This document shows positions 35,453-47,343 of a stretch of 64,000 bases of DNA, in pieces. Both the position numbers and the translations under genes were made by a program. This stretch comes from Epichloe hybrida (Eukaryota; Ascomycota; Sordariomycetes; Hypocreales; Clavicipitaceae): positions 62,001 to 126,000 of the forward strand of contig JAFEKR010000055.1 in assembly GCA_019022495.1 (NCBI GenBank), given 5' to 3'. The notes below the pieces were generated by a model that saw nothing but the letters and a program-made list of their open reading frames with translations, was not told where the DNA came from and did no database searches. The number at the start of each line of letters is the position of its first letter. Position 1 is the first letter of the stretch.

Positions 35453-36248
35453 GAGAGTGGATTCGACGCCCCCCCGTTGAGGTTTACCCACCCGCGTTCT
35501 GCACCACGGTTGGACGCCCACGACGCCCACGACGCCCACCCCGGTCCGGACGTCTCGTGAATATTTGCCGTCGTACTCATCGTACTCATCAACCAGAACA
35601 GCCAGGCATTCCGACTGCTTCTTCATCACGGGCGCTGATAGAAAGGGTCAAATCACCAGCCCGCCACTTCTTTGGCCTCGAAAGTGCTGCCCTTGCTTGC
35701 CCTTCCGCCCTTCAAGCAACCCTTCCCTCTCTTCCAGTGAGCCGAGCGCGCGCGCCTCCGTCTCCAGTGGCCCGTTTGCCCGTTTGCCCGTTTTTGCCCG
35801 TCTCCCGCGACGCCGCCCATCCACCAACCACTCAGGGGCTCGCAGCATCTTGGCCTCGAGGCTCGACGAAACAACAAATCACCATTGCCCGCGACCTCTC
35901 TGCTGAAACAATGAGATAACGTGCCTGCATCATTGGTACAACTCTGACCCGGATTCCACGGAAGTCCGCCTTCATTCCTGCATACGTTGCAGACACTGCA
36001 CGCTCCAGCAACCTTGCCCGCGCGATCCTGCCCGGCCAAGCTCGCTGATTTGTTCTGTCTGACTGGTCCCAGTTTCCCCCGTGTTGCGTACCGCGCGTCG
36101 ACGCAAAGCAGAGCAACGCCGCGCAACACAGACGCACCGCAGCGCCTCGCAGCCGAGGAAACGGCTGAAGCAACCACATCTTTCACTACGGCCATCGGGC
36201 CATCTGCTTGCTTTGCAAAGAATCACCGACGACCTGGGAGCTTTTTCT

Positions 36249-36270
36249 TTGTGTGTGTGTGTGTGTGTGT
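36249..36270. repeat. GT dinucleotide microsatellite
   Basis: About eleven GT units in the presumed 5' leader of the Kin4-like gene. Confidence 0.85.
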
Positions 36271-36423
36271 TTGTTCTTGTTTGACCCTTGCAATCGAACG
36301 CTTTTGCGCCTTTGTCGATTGAAACGCCACCGACAACATTCTCACCGTATCGCCCCATCACATCGTCGCTACCGAGGTTGTCAGCTCGCAACGTTTTCGG
36401 CACCCCAGGTGCAGCGCGGAAAG

Positions 36424-39400
36424 ATGTCGTCGGCAGCCCTGCAATCAGCCCCCCATCAACCAACCGCCCTAGCTTCTCCTCCACTGCCCTCGACCTCCAA
36501 CAGACAATACGGCTCACCGCATACTTCCCCAAGTCGGGAAGTTTATAATGACCATCAGGCCGCCGCAACATCATCACCTTCATCGAGGCGGCCTCCCTCA
36601 CGCAAGACGAGCGGAAACCGCGGCCCTCCGCCTGTGGACCTGAGTGTTCAAAGATCGAGCCGCAACGGCACAAACACTCCCGCACAGGACCAGCGTACGT
36701 CTAGGTCTGAACGTCCGACTACAATGCCTCCTGTCGCTCCTCCGCGGACGTCTTCGTCCGGTCAACAGGGTTCGAGCACTACAAGGAGGAACCAATACTC
36801 AAATGAAGCACTGAATAGTTCTCCACGTCATGCACAAGCTGACGGATCACGAGCTGGTTCGCGCGGTGACGGAAATGGTTATTCTGATGCCTCGAGGAGC
36901 AAACGAGCAACACAATCTCATCAAACACAAGAGCAGACCCGCCCGTCTAGCAGCAGCAGAGATGACCGAGCACAGGATATGTCAATCCCCATCCGCACGG
37001 ATCCCGCGATGAGCGCAAAACACGCGCACGACGCAAGCGATAATCTGGCTCGCGCCATCTCCATTGCTCAAGCACCAAATGGTCGTGGAAGCCGCCATGA
37101 CTCTCCAGACCATCATGACGCAGCACCTGCGCCTGTCATAGCTATGAACCCCGCCACCGAGGAGCGTCGTGGCGGTCGCAGCAGGCAAGACCACAGCCGC
37201 AGCCACAAAGGAACGACCAAGTTTGGTGATTTTATACTGGGAAACACAATTGGCGAGGGAGAGTTTGGCAAAGTCAAGCTGGGCTGGAAACAAGATAGCA
37301 GCGTTCAGGTATGTGATGAGACTGATACGAGATGGTGGATGATTTGGCATCGTGCGGATAGCAGCTAATCACCAATTTCCCTCTAGGTTGCCATCAAGTT
37401 AATCAAGAGAGACACGGTCGGCGGGAACCCTTCTCGCTTGGGCAAAATCAGACGCGAGGTGACGATCCTACGCGGAGTTCACCACCCCAACATCGTGCGA
37501 TTGATAGACATGTTAGAGACGGATCGATATATCGGCATCATTCTCGAGTACGCGTCGGGCGGAGAACTTTTTGACTACATTCTGAATCATAGATATTTGA
37601 AAGACAGCTCAGCGCGTCGGCTATTCTCTCAACTGGTCTCTGGAGTTGGCTACTTGCACAAAAAAGGCATCGTCCACAGAGACTTAAAGCTCGAAAACCT
37701 ATTACTGGATCGCAATCGAAATATCATCATCACCGATTTTGGCTTCGCCAACACTTTTGATCCCAACGAAGAGCTTCTCGAGGAGGAGGAGCTCAACCTG
37801 ACAGATCGTGATACTGTCAAGAGGATGGGTCTCGATAAAGTCAAACCCAACGGAATGAGGACGGGAGACCTGATGCAGACAAGTTGTGGAAGTCCCTGTT
37901 ATGCCGCCCCAGAGCAAGTCGTGAGCGACTCTCTTTACACTGGCAGGAAGGTAGATGTCTGGAGTTGTGGTGTCATTCTGGTATGCGATTGAATCATATT
38001 CTACACATGTTGTTACACATGTCTAAGCATGAGTGCACTACTAACTGGCCGCACAGTATGCTATGCTGGCAGGTTACCTTCCCTTCGACGACGACCCAGC
38101 GAATCCCGAAGGCGACAACATCAACCTGCTATACAAATATATCGTCTCAACCCCGCTCACGTTCCCAGAATATGTCACGCCACATGCCCGAGACCTGCTC
38201 CGACGAATTTTGGTCCCCAATCCCCGTAAGCGAGCGGACTTATTCGAGGTGGCTCGTCACAGCTGGCTGAGCGAATATGCGCATGTGGTCAAGTTCATCA
38301 CCAGCTCCACAACCCTCCCGTCGGATGTCCAGAATGCCACAGCTGCCCAGGAGTTCATGGGCCCGCCTATGGTGACGAGGAGTGCTTCTGTTCGCGAGAC
38401 TCCTAAGCAAAAGTCTCCCTTGCAGGCTACCGTCGGCGGACTCGCCAAAGCGCACGCCAAAATCGACGCCGAAGCAGAAACTGCCCATCGCACACCCAAG
38501 GATGCCAAACGCCGAACGGTACAGGTGGAGTATGTTGCGCCTATTACGCAGACACAACGCGGGACAGACCCTGTCGTTTCAAGACCACCTGTTTCTCTCA
38601 ATCGAGAACACGATGCAAGCCGCCCAAGCTCTTCCAACAAGGATAAGTCTCTACCCCCAGAGCCTCGGGATGTTTACGCCCGATCATCTCAGTCCAAGCG
38701 GCCACCCAGTTCCCAGACTTCTGGAGCAACCCGTCCTCGGGAAACCCGCGCCACCACGGACCAAGCGTACATGACGGGAGCGGCCACCGCAGCATCGAGA
38801 CCTCGAACCGGTGGCTCCATGCAATCAGCTGCCTCCATGAGCTTGCAATCACGAGGCAACTATGGACGGCCGGCTCCACCTACATTAGCCGACACTAATG
38901 TGCAGGGACGCATCCAACAGCCAGCAAACGCTGATGACGACGACGCAGTTGGCCACACGAGCATGAGCGTGCCACCGAAGTTTGCCAGAATGTCAGGCTT
39001 CCACGAAGGACGAGGCTACGAAGGGCGAGGCCACAAGAGATCGAGCACAATAGGAGACCTTGGATCTAAGCTTTTGGGTCGCAGCGGCTCCGTTTTCGGC
39101 GGACGAGGCAAGAAGAAGCCAGAGCCTCAGCAACCCGAGAAGTCCAAGAAATATCCTCCAGTGAGCATGTCCAGTGCCGTGGCACAAGGAGAAGACTCAA
39201 CGGGGAGAACCTCGATGGATTCGCGAGCTTCTCGGCGATCATTTTCTCTGGGAATAGGAAAGAAGCGAAGTGGCAGCATGACAGGGTCACAAGGCTCCGG
39301 GGAGAAGAAGGATCGAAGACGAATTTCCCTTTTGCCGGCATCCTTCTCATTGAAATCCATTGGACTAGGCAAAGAGTACTCGGAGCCTACATCTTCCGAG

Positions 39401-39922
39401 GTTGACTCTCACACGGACCTGCCGACTCAGTCTGGTCGGCTTGACCCTCTAAGGAGCGTCACGGCCCCCGAAGATGCCAGAGGCAGCACTCCCTTCTTTG
39501 ACAACGCGTATGGAAACAACGGGCGACAGGATACCGCCAACTCTAGCCCTGTCTATCACCAACGATGTGCGCCAGCGCAACTGGACAACCGACGAACCAA
39601 TGCCATCCCGCCCTACCTGCAGTCTGGCTCCCACTTCAACAGCGGCTCGGACTCATCGGTAGACATGCGTCGACCGCCAACAGAGCCGCAGATGAGATCG
39701 CGAAGCCACGGCTTCTCAGACGCGGAGAGCCATGACGATCGACCAGCCACTTCAAGTCGAGGAACAAGGGGCGTGCTGCAGAAGAACCACAAACGGTTCA
39801 CGGATGCATATGACCAAGACGAGTATCGGGGACACGAAGGAAGCAGCGGAGCTGCCAAGCGAGTCATGGACTTCTTTAGGCGACGAGGCAAGGCTCGAGG
39901 TGGTGTGGACGAGCGATCATGA
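36424..39922 (+). CDS. Kin4-like serine/threonine protein kinase
   Basis: CAMK-group kinase related to yeast Kin4, which holds mitotic exit when the spindle is misplaced. Exons 36424-37308, 37387-37980 and 38057-39922 are all in phase 0 and give 1114 aa; the introns are 78 and 76 bp. The first ATG in the frame is 36424. Residues 1-265 are Ser/Gln-rich and disordered. The kinase domain begins near 267, with Gly loop GEGEFG (277-282), Lys299, HRDLKLEN (Asp394) and DFG (412-414). Before TSCGSPCYAAPE (Thr460) there is a long activation-loop insertion, about residues 418-457, containing ELLEEEEL. The C-lobe words [20 protein letters not shown] and LLRRILVPNPRKR match Kin4. A C-terminal 530-residue Ser/Arg-rich tail follows. 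A GT dinucleotide run lies in the leader (36249-36270). No known domain is seen in the tail. Confidence 0.9.
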
Positions 39923-42900
39923 TAGGCCGCGAGGTCTCTTGAAGTCAAGTTCATCGTGTTCCCGTTTTGGATTTTGGGTTTTTGGTAAAGAAGCAGCATC
40001 CGCCCCCCCCCTTTCCAAACAGAAGGGAGGGAGGGCATATGTCCTCCATGGTTCGTGCACGCAGTAGCGACACCGACCTCTCGACAGCAAAAATTTTTTT
40101 TTTTGTGATGCTGTTGAATGCTTCACGAGAGTATGTGCGTGAAACTCACCTCACTGCACACACGCACTACCTGCATTACACCACTTCACCCCCATTATTT
40201 TGGTCCTCAATGCACTCCGCAGAAGAAGGATTTTTGTTTTCAGCATCAAGCCTCGAGAAATATGACGACCGTTGTCTTTTCCATCACATCTCATAGCGCC
40301 GGGAGGAGGTTGGACGTGTCATTGTTCCATCTTCAGGACTTGAAACATCCTGATTTTTGTGTGTTCCTGCCTCTTTTTTCCCGATTTGCGTCGCGATTTT
40401 GTTTTTTTCATTACAATTTTCAAAGCTTTATTTTAACCTTACCTTTCCTTTGTATGTAAAATCGATCAGAGTAATACCGCGATATTGATGACCCGCCGGT
40501 TTCGCGTTGTTGAAGAGGCGCATGGCTGACTAGATCGGTCCCCTTGGAACGATTGGGGCCCACGTCGGACGCGTGTGCGACTTGGCGGTTGGAGAAGAGA
40601 GAAGGGCTGGTTCTTTTGATAACAAGCAAAGTAAATAAAACAAACGTCTCTGTAGTAAGTATGTGTGTCTGTGGAACGTGTACTTGACAGCATTGTTGAA
40701 GCGAGCAGTCCGAGGCGCTATTTTCTTCTTCTGCAATGGTTTCCCAGCATAGTTGGGTCACTAAATGCGCATATGCGCATATCGCGGTTTTTAAGTTTAA
40801 TGAAGAGGGCTTAAGAGGGCAAGGGAGGGAGGGCCGGCATGTTTGAGACACATGGCAAATAAGACGCGTTGTACTCAAGAAGTTTTTCGAGTTGACGAGT
40901 GATGACTGCGATTAGATACCGGCCAAGTCGAGCATTCTTAGACACCGCAGGAACATGGCCACCAGGGAGGGACGTTTATCTTGGGATGCAGCGTCGTCCA
41001 TAATGACGAGCATACATGGGAGATGAATCATATCTACTCCGTACAGTGGGTTTTAGGTAATTTCGAAAACGCCGACCGCGACCATGTACCAGACGATTTC
41101 TCGGAATTACCTGAGACCCACTGTATGTACGGAGTACGGTCCGTACGTACATACGCTCCTTATGTAGGAAGAATGGCGCGGGACTTTGGAAAGTTCGATG
41201 GGGCCCATGATGGGACCGGGTGTCACGCGCGCAAGGGGCGTGGTTTTGGGGACGATAAATCTACATGCATGTACATACAGGGGCTTGTCCAAGTGGATCG
41301 ATGGAATTGGAATTGTCGTGGATACATATTACGTGGATGCAGGATTGATGATGCAAGCAATAAAACAAGGCATGACGATCAGATTGCTGCATTGACTGAC
41401 GCGTGGGGCGCAGCACCTCAAATTTGGTTGGTGGAGGGGGGGGCTAGTGACTGATGAGCACTGATTCGCATTGGAGAGACCGACCAGTGCCAAGTCGGGT
41501 TGCTTCTTAGCCACAGGGCCACAGGGAGGGGGCCACAGGGTGGTGGCTGTTGTAGATGTTTGCGTGGCGTGGGGTGGGTGCGCGATCCCAGGTGCCGAGG
41601 GGGGGCTCGAGCAAATGTTTTATGTATGTAAAATTCCTGGGCCCGGAATTGGGTCTTTTGATGTCTGGCGGCTTTGTTGAGGGGATGCGAGGGAAGACAA
41701 GTATCCATCTGCCGTGGCCTGGGTGCTCGGCCGAGAGAACAAGATGCCAGAACAGAAGAAGCCTCTTCCACTTCGCATTCCGCCTTCCACGACGCACTAC
41801 GTCCGTACGCCCGAAGTCGCCAAGACGGCATATGGCGGCGGGCGGGAAAACGTGTTTCAAAGTGTTCTGGTGAAGTGCCGTCGTCATGTTGCACGGCACG
41901 CACGTCACCTCTTTGTGCAACGTACCCAGAATGAACAGGTACAAGCAGCACGTCCGATTGGTGCCGTGCGATTGAGTTCTTCACGGCTGGGCGCTCGAGC
42001 AGGCAGGCGCGCTGTGACTGGGTCTGGCCTCGTCCGGCTGGTTCCCCGACGCCGGAGTGCCCTGCTTGCTTGCCCTGCTTGCTGGATGCCCGATGCCGGT
42101 TGTCTCAGGCTCTCTCAGCAGCTCTGGCCTCGTCTGGTTGTCAACAACTCCAGTGCAGATGTTTGATCATAGCCCAGACTGGCTCTGTACGTGTAGGATG
42201 AAATTCAACTGCTCTGTCCTGTCGATACTCGCAATCTATCACCTCTTTGCTTTGCATTGTTTTCGCACCGCGGACTGTACACGCTCGCACCCACATCCGG
42301 ACACGCGCATCCCGGACCGCTACCCCGGCGATGCACTCACTATGTATTACATCATGACCGATCCACGTTAAATGCTGGAATTCCAGGTTTTCCTGCCATT
42401 GGCTGCATCCCCTCCTCGGCCAGCCAGGCCAGCCAGGCCAGTAGCATTGTTTGTCGCCCGTCGAATGGATCCAGCATGCGCACTGCTCCAACGCTGCTTC
42501 CCTGGATCTGGATCTATCCCTTCCTGGAGATAGCGTGCCTTCCTTACCACATTGGACATGTTTCTTGGCACTGGGTACTGGACACTTGGTACTTAGTGCC
42601 AGTACGTAGCGTGGGTGATCCGCAAAGTAGTAACTGATACCACCCCCCCCCCCCGGAGGAAGGAGACAAATTGCCCATAAAAGACACTTATTACCCCGAA
42701 CTTTTCGGTCTCCCTTCACATCTGTCCGTCCACTCCTTGCTGGCTCATCCGTCTTTGCCTCCATCAGCAAGCACCCTTTTCCTCAAATTCAGAGATTCTA
42801 GCAAGCTCTACAAGCTAGTAGGCGCTTGCCCTTTCTTGCTCCTCGGCATACGTAATCGCTTCATCGCTTGCGTTTCGTTCCAGCACAACTCACGCTCTTC

Positions 42901-42932
42901 GGCGCGGTCTTCGTGCTTGTAATACCTGCTCG
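39923..42932. other. Intergenic between the Kin4-like and CAX genes
   Basis: About 3 kb with no gene recognised. It includes the Kin4 3' region, T- and C-runs, the 102-bp inverted-repeat element at 41035-41136 and the CAX promoter. Frames up to 188 codons on both strands around 41.4-42.2 kb overlap and lack domains. Confidence 0.5.
41035..41136. mobile_element. 102-bp MITE-like element with TACTCCGTAC termini
   Basis: The left end (41035-41063) reads TACTCCGTAC then AGTGGG, a few bases, and AGGTAATT. The right end (about 41105-41136) is its inverted complement: AATTACCT, CCCACT, a 4-bp insertion, then GTACGGAGTA. The two arms match over about 26 of 30 positions and enclose about 40 bp without coding capacity. 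The size, terminal inverted repeats and lack of genes fit a miniature inverted-repeat element. A target-site duplication is not obvious, and the autonomous partner is unknown. Confidence 0.65.
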
Positions 42933-45632
42933 ATGAAACAAACTTCTTCGGATCCTCCCGATATAGACAACAAACGCCCTGGCGCCATACCTGAAGCCCA
43001 TGGAGTGTTTGATGATCGCTTGTCGTCTCAACAATCCAACCAAAACGCATCGTATCATCTAGGCAACACGTCCTCAACCGCCCACACAGCGGAATTCCCA
43101 ACTTCTCCCTTCTCAACATCTATCAGAAACAACAATGGCAGCACATTGCGCGAGCCACCCAACGGTGTCATCTTTGACGACGAAAAAGCCAAGCCTGCCA
43201 AGCTGGATCTCGGTTACTCCAGCCCACATGTCGTGCCCATCACATCTTTGCAGACTGAGGGGCAGGGGTCTGTCATAGAGACCAAGGAGAGCCGCATCGA
43301 CGTGGATTCTGCACACAACACAAATACCGCCAACAATGGCAATCATGACGGCAACGATACCGACGGTCCAAGTAAGAAGAAGCGAACCTTTGTGGAGGAA
43401 TTTCGTAGATCCTTTTGGCTCGTCGCCACCCACAGCTGGATAAATGTCCTGTTGGTCTTTGTACCGATTGGAATTGTCGTTGCCAATGTGAGTGGCGTCC
43501 ATGGCGGCATTGTGTTTGCCATGAACTGTATTGCCGTGATACCCCTTGCCGGCCTGCTCAGCCATGCCACCGAATCGGTCGCCAGTAAGATGGGTGATTC
43601 TCTCGGCGCCTTGCTCAATGTGACGTTTGGCAACGCTGTAGAGCTCATCATCTTCATCATTGCTTTGGTCAAAGACCAAATTCGAATTGTGCAAGCATCG
43701 CTCCTCGGCTCCATCTTGGCCAACCTCTTGCTCATCTTGGGCATGGGCTTCTCCCTGGGTGGCCTTCGGTATCGAGAACAGGTACGTTGTGTTCTTTCCT
43801 GACAACACCCATCGTCCGCGAGCATTGCACGACTGACGAAGAAATTTCGATGTAGATTTATAACAGCACCGTGACCCAAATGAGCGCTTGTTTGCTCAGT
43901 CTGAGTGTCATTAGCTTGGTTCTTCCTGTGAGAAAAAAAAAAAACTCCCGCCTTTAGGCTAGAGGCGATGCGGTCATCGCTCTTATACTAACTTTGCTGT
44001 GAGACCGCTTTCCATGCGTCATTCAAAAACTCGGACCGTGCCGATGCTCAATCTCTCAAAATCAGCCGTGGTACCAGTGTTGTAAGTTAAATTACCCACG
44101 TAACTTGGTTACCCGTTGCACCTGCACGTAAGTAAGTCACGAATGCTGACGTGTTGGGTTTGCAGATTCTGCTGCTTGTATACATCATCTATCTGATGTT
44201 CCAGCTCAAATCTCACGCCTACATGTACGAGTCCACGCCGCAGCACATTGTGGACGCTGAAGCAACCCCCGGCCCGGCAGCAGCATGGCTGGATACCTCC
44301 AGCAGCTCGGACTCGGATTCCTCTTCCTCGAGCTCCGATTCTGACTCCTCAGGACACTCTCGTGACACCATCAGCCGCAAAATGAAAAAGGTTCTTCGTG
44401 GTGGTCGAAGGCGCAAGTCGTCCTTCACCTCGACGGACACTAATGATGCCAAGGCATTGCGAAACGGCTCTGTTGTGTCGGGATCTGGAAATCCTAGCCC
44501 CCCAGAGGAAGCCATATCGGAGGCATCATCGTCATCCCGCAAACAATATTTCCCTCGCTTGCCTTCCAATGAAAGTGGTGATACCACGGACGATGAACAA
44601 ATCAGTCGTTATCGAAAATACCGAAAGCGTCGACATTCGCGCAGGAAGCATAAGAAGAGGAGCCGTCACGACAACAAGAATACGCAGCAGACAACAGGCA
44701 ACAACCATGACAGTGGTCACCAGGCTGTAGAATCGTCAAACACCCGCCGGGTCGATTTCGCCATTCCCTCCTCTCCTGACGACGCAAATTCTTCTGCTGC
44801 CGCCGCTGCCGCCACCGCTGGTGAAATTGGCAATGAACCTGGTACACCTAAACGACCACTGGCGGCTACTTTCCGTTCAATATCCGCAGTCAAGACACTG
44901 GCTCCGGCGGTTTTTACACAAAGGCAAAATTCGCAGGCCCTGCCCCCTGCAACACCAACGGGACATGTGCCTAGGGTTCCTAGGGTTCGATATGGAATTC
45001 GACGCACCAATTCACTGCCCGACAGACTCGGTCAGCAACAACAACTTCGTCCTGCTGGAGCAATGTACCCGGCTCAAGTCCCGCTCATGTCTTTGAACCC
45101 TGCTGTCACTACCATCAAAAATTCCGGAAATGACGAAGACGAGCACTTGACCCGAACAGCTGCAATCATTCTGCTTCTTGCAACTACTGGACTGGTTGCC
45201 GTGTGCGCCGAGTTTCTCGTTGACTCCATCAAAGACGTCACGGAAAGCTCAGGCCTCGGGGAGATGTTCATTGGCCTCATTATTCTCCCCATTGTTGGGA
45301 ACGCCGCAGAGCACGTAACGGCTGTGACGGTGGCCATGAAGAACAAGATGGACTTGGCTATTGGAGTTGCTGTGGGGAGCTCCATTCAGATTGCCCTCTT
45401 CGTGACACCGCTGGTCGTCATTCTGGGATGGATCATGGACAAGCCGATGACGTTGTATTTCACCTTGTTCGAGACGGTCTGTCTCTTCGTGTCGGCTTTC
45501 ATTGTGAACTTTTTGGTCCTGGATGGGCGCAGTAATTATCTAGAAGGTGCACTCCTGTGTGCGGTTTACGTCATCATCGCTGTTGTTGCTTTCTTCTTTC
45601 CCGATGAGCAGGATGCCAAATTGGGACATTAG
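42933..45632 (+). CDS. cax: Vacuolar Ca2+/H+ exchanger (CAX family) with a large cytosolic insert
   Basis: Antiporter loading the vacuole with calcium in exchange for protons. Exons 42933-43781, 43856-43927, 44004-44081 and 44166-45632 are all phase 0, giving 821 aa; the introns are 74, 76 and 84 bp. A hydrophilic N-terminus of about 160 residues precedes the membrane segments (LLVFVPIGIVVANVS, then GGIVFAMNCIAVIPLAGLL). The first alpha repeat has GNAVELIIFIIALVK; the second has GNAAEHVTAVTVAMKNKMDL and AIGVAVGSSIQIALF. Between the two halves lies a Ser/Arg-rich insert of about 300 residues with poly-Ser and poly-Ala. Yeast Vcx1 is about 411 aa, so the gene is twice that length, almost all of it in the N-terminus and insert. 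Fungal paralogues with such inserts are known. The micro-gap exons of 72 and 78 nt restore continuous transmembrane sequence. Confidence 0.93.
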
Positions 45633-46239
45633 GCATTGCACATGGGCGGGCGGATTGGAAGAAGTTGAGTGAAGTCTATAGCTAGAACTAGGGTGGATAG
45701 ATTGATCTTCTTGAGGACCAGAGGGCTTGCCGTGATCAAGGGCATCGCGACAACCGCTGCTTAGGAGGCCTCTATAGCTATTGGCCTGCCATGCATTACG
45801 ATGCTTGAATTTAAGGTGTTACTAAAAACCTTGGATCCAGGAAATTATTGTGAGTATGGCCTAAAACGCGTCACATTAGAGTTTCAATGTAAAATATTTA
45901 TGAAAGTTACTTGAAGCCACTCCACTCAGCCACTTTGCTCAGCCACTCCACTCAGCCAGCGCAAAAAGGTGGGTCGGTACGCAAGTGTACGGAGTAAGTC
46001 TCACGGCCCCCAAGGATATACATATATATATATATATATATATTGCGGCGTACTGGGTACTCCGCAATGAACAGAGAACAGTCATTACAAGGACTTGCTA
46101 CCAACACTGACAGACACTGACAGACACAGACACAGCCACAGACATAGCCACAGGTGGTCTGACTCACAGACAAGAACCGACCCCGTCCCCATCGCATTCA
46201 GGACAACCACGACAACAAACAGTATATTCGGCCAGAGCA
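45633..46239. other. Intergenic between the CAX and SPRY genes
   Basis: Holds the CAX 3' region and the SPRY gene leader. There are TACGGAGTA and related copies at 45987-45997 and about 46052-46063 flanking an AT tract (46017-46043), then imperfect CAGACA repeats near 46108-46145. No gene is seen. Confidence 0.55.
46017..46043. repeat. AT dinucleotide microsatellite
   Basis: About twelve TA units between two copies of the TACGGANTA family. Confidence 0.85.
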
Positions 46240-47343
46240 ATGTGTTTCGGTGGCAAGCATGACAGGAACGACAGGAACGAAGATCCCGCGCCGGCACCGC
46301 GGCCGGCCCGGCAGCAGGATGTGAAGAAGCCGACCGCGCATGATGGCTACGGCTCTGCAGCATCATCCTCTGTTGCTCCGTATCAGCAGAATGAGTACGC
46401 TGCTCCTCAGGGCCCTCCGCCCTCTCATCAACAGCATCAACACGCACCTCCAGCTGGCCCGCCTCCTCAGTACCAAGGCTGGGCAGCTCCTCCTCCTCCT
46501 CCTGACGCACCGTCGTCACAGAAGCAGACAGACCACGATTGGGAGGCGGCTGTTCCCGACACGTCCATGTTCCCACCACCCCCGGCCCTCTTCAGCGGCT
46601 ATGACGCTTCGCCGGCAAACAATGCCACCGAGGCAGAAGCCGAAGCGGGAGAGGAGTGGTGTGCTCAGTATCCCCTCACTCTTCCCATGATGCCCGATGC
46701 CGCGGCAAAGACTGCTCTCCAAGCAAACAACATCCGACTTATCGAGCCTGTTGGCTTCGATGGAAAGCTGAACTGGCTAGGTCCTGGACATTGGGGCGTA
46801 TCGACGGCGAAACAGTCACCCGACAGGTGTATCATTGGCTATCCGCCCTTGTACCTTGTGAATGAACACGACCCAACCCGATCCGGCAGCCCCAAGACCA
46901 TATACTACGAGGTCAAGATTCTTCCCGGCAGCCGCAACAACTCTGTAGCCATTGGCTTCGCGGCACTTCCATACCCTTCCTTCCGCCTTCCCGGCTGGCA
47001 CCGCGGCAGCTTGGGTGTCCACGGCGATGATGGACACAAATACATCAACGATCGATGGGGTGGCAAGGACTTCACGCACGAATTCAAGAAGGGCGAGACA
47101 CTGGGTGTTGGCATGACACTCACTCCTACAGGCACGTCCCGGCCAGAGGTTTCCATCTTCTTCACCCGGGATGGCGTGCACACTGGCGGATGGAATTTGC
47201 ATGAGGAGACGGATGCTGAACAAGACTTGCCGGTGACGGGGCTCGAAGGATTCCACGACCTGAGCTGCGCCATTGGATCGTTTGATGGCGTTGAATTCGA
47301 AGTGATTTTTGATGCCGCAAAATGGAGGCACCAACCTACCTGA
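46240..47343 (+). CDS. SPRY-domain protein
   Basis: Single exon, 367 aa. The N-terminal 150 residues are Pro/Gln-rich and disordered after the start MCFGGKH, where the Cys might be lipidated (inference). From about residue 165 a SPRY/B30.2-like fold is visible, with WGVSTA, a YYEVKILPG strand, VAIGFA, PGWHRGSLGVHGDDGHKY, a GVGMTL strand and VSIFFTRDG. It ends near the C-terminus with a GSFDGVEFEVIF-like strand. SPRY domains bind protein partners; fungal members include ubiquitin-ligase adaptors, but no transmembrane or PY adaptor motif is obvious here. The start is the first ATG of the frame. It lies tandemly between CAX and PP4R2 on the same strand. Confidence 0.85.
   Translation: MCFGGKHDRNDRNEDPAPAPRPARQQDVKKPTAHDGYGSAASSSVAPYQQNEYAAPQGPPPSHQQHQHAPPAGPPPQYQGWAAPPPPPDAPSSQKQTDHDWEAAVPDTSMFPPPPALFSGYDASPANNATEAEAEAGEEWCAQYPLTLPMMPDAAAKTALQANNIRLIEPVGFDGKLNWLGPGHWGVSTAKQSPDRCIIGYPPLYLVNEHDPTRSGSPKTIYYEVKILPGSRNNSVAIGFAALPYPSFRLPGWHRGSLGVHGDDGHKYINDRWGGKDFTHEFKKGETLGVGMTLTPTGTSRPEVSIFFTRDGVHTGGWNLHEETDAEQDLPVTGLEGFHDLSCAIGSFDGVEFEVIFDAAKWRHQPT

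Larger units (their letters stand above)
23622..36423. other. Gene-poor stretch of about 12.8 kb
   Basis: I find no supportable gene. The region is rich in homopolymers (poly-T at 29350-29400 and 30562-30598, G-run at 31490-31500, poly-T at 35161-35186) and microsatellites, and holds the densest set of TACGGANTA copies (for example 24428-24480, 25690-25718, 27870-27882, 28415-28426, 29141-29160, 34100-34148, 34946-34964). An inverted repeat lies at 25440-25603. Its right end is the long promoter and leader of the Kin4-like gene. The longest frame (33332-33892, 186 codons) shows no domain. Unannotated non-coding RNA genes cannot be excluded. Confidence 0.45.

Noticed and set aside
40981..41454. 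Plus-strand frame of 157 codons
   Set aside because: Runs across the 102-bp inverted-repeat element and reads its two arms as protein. No domain.
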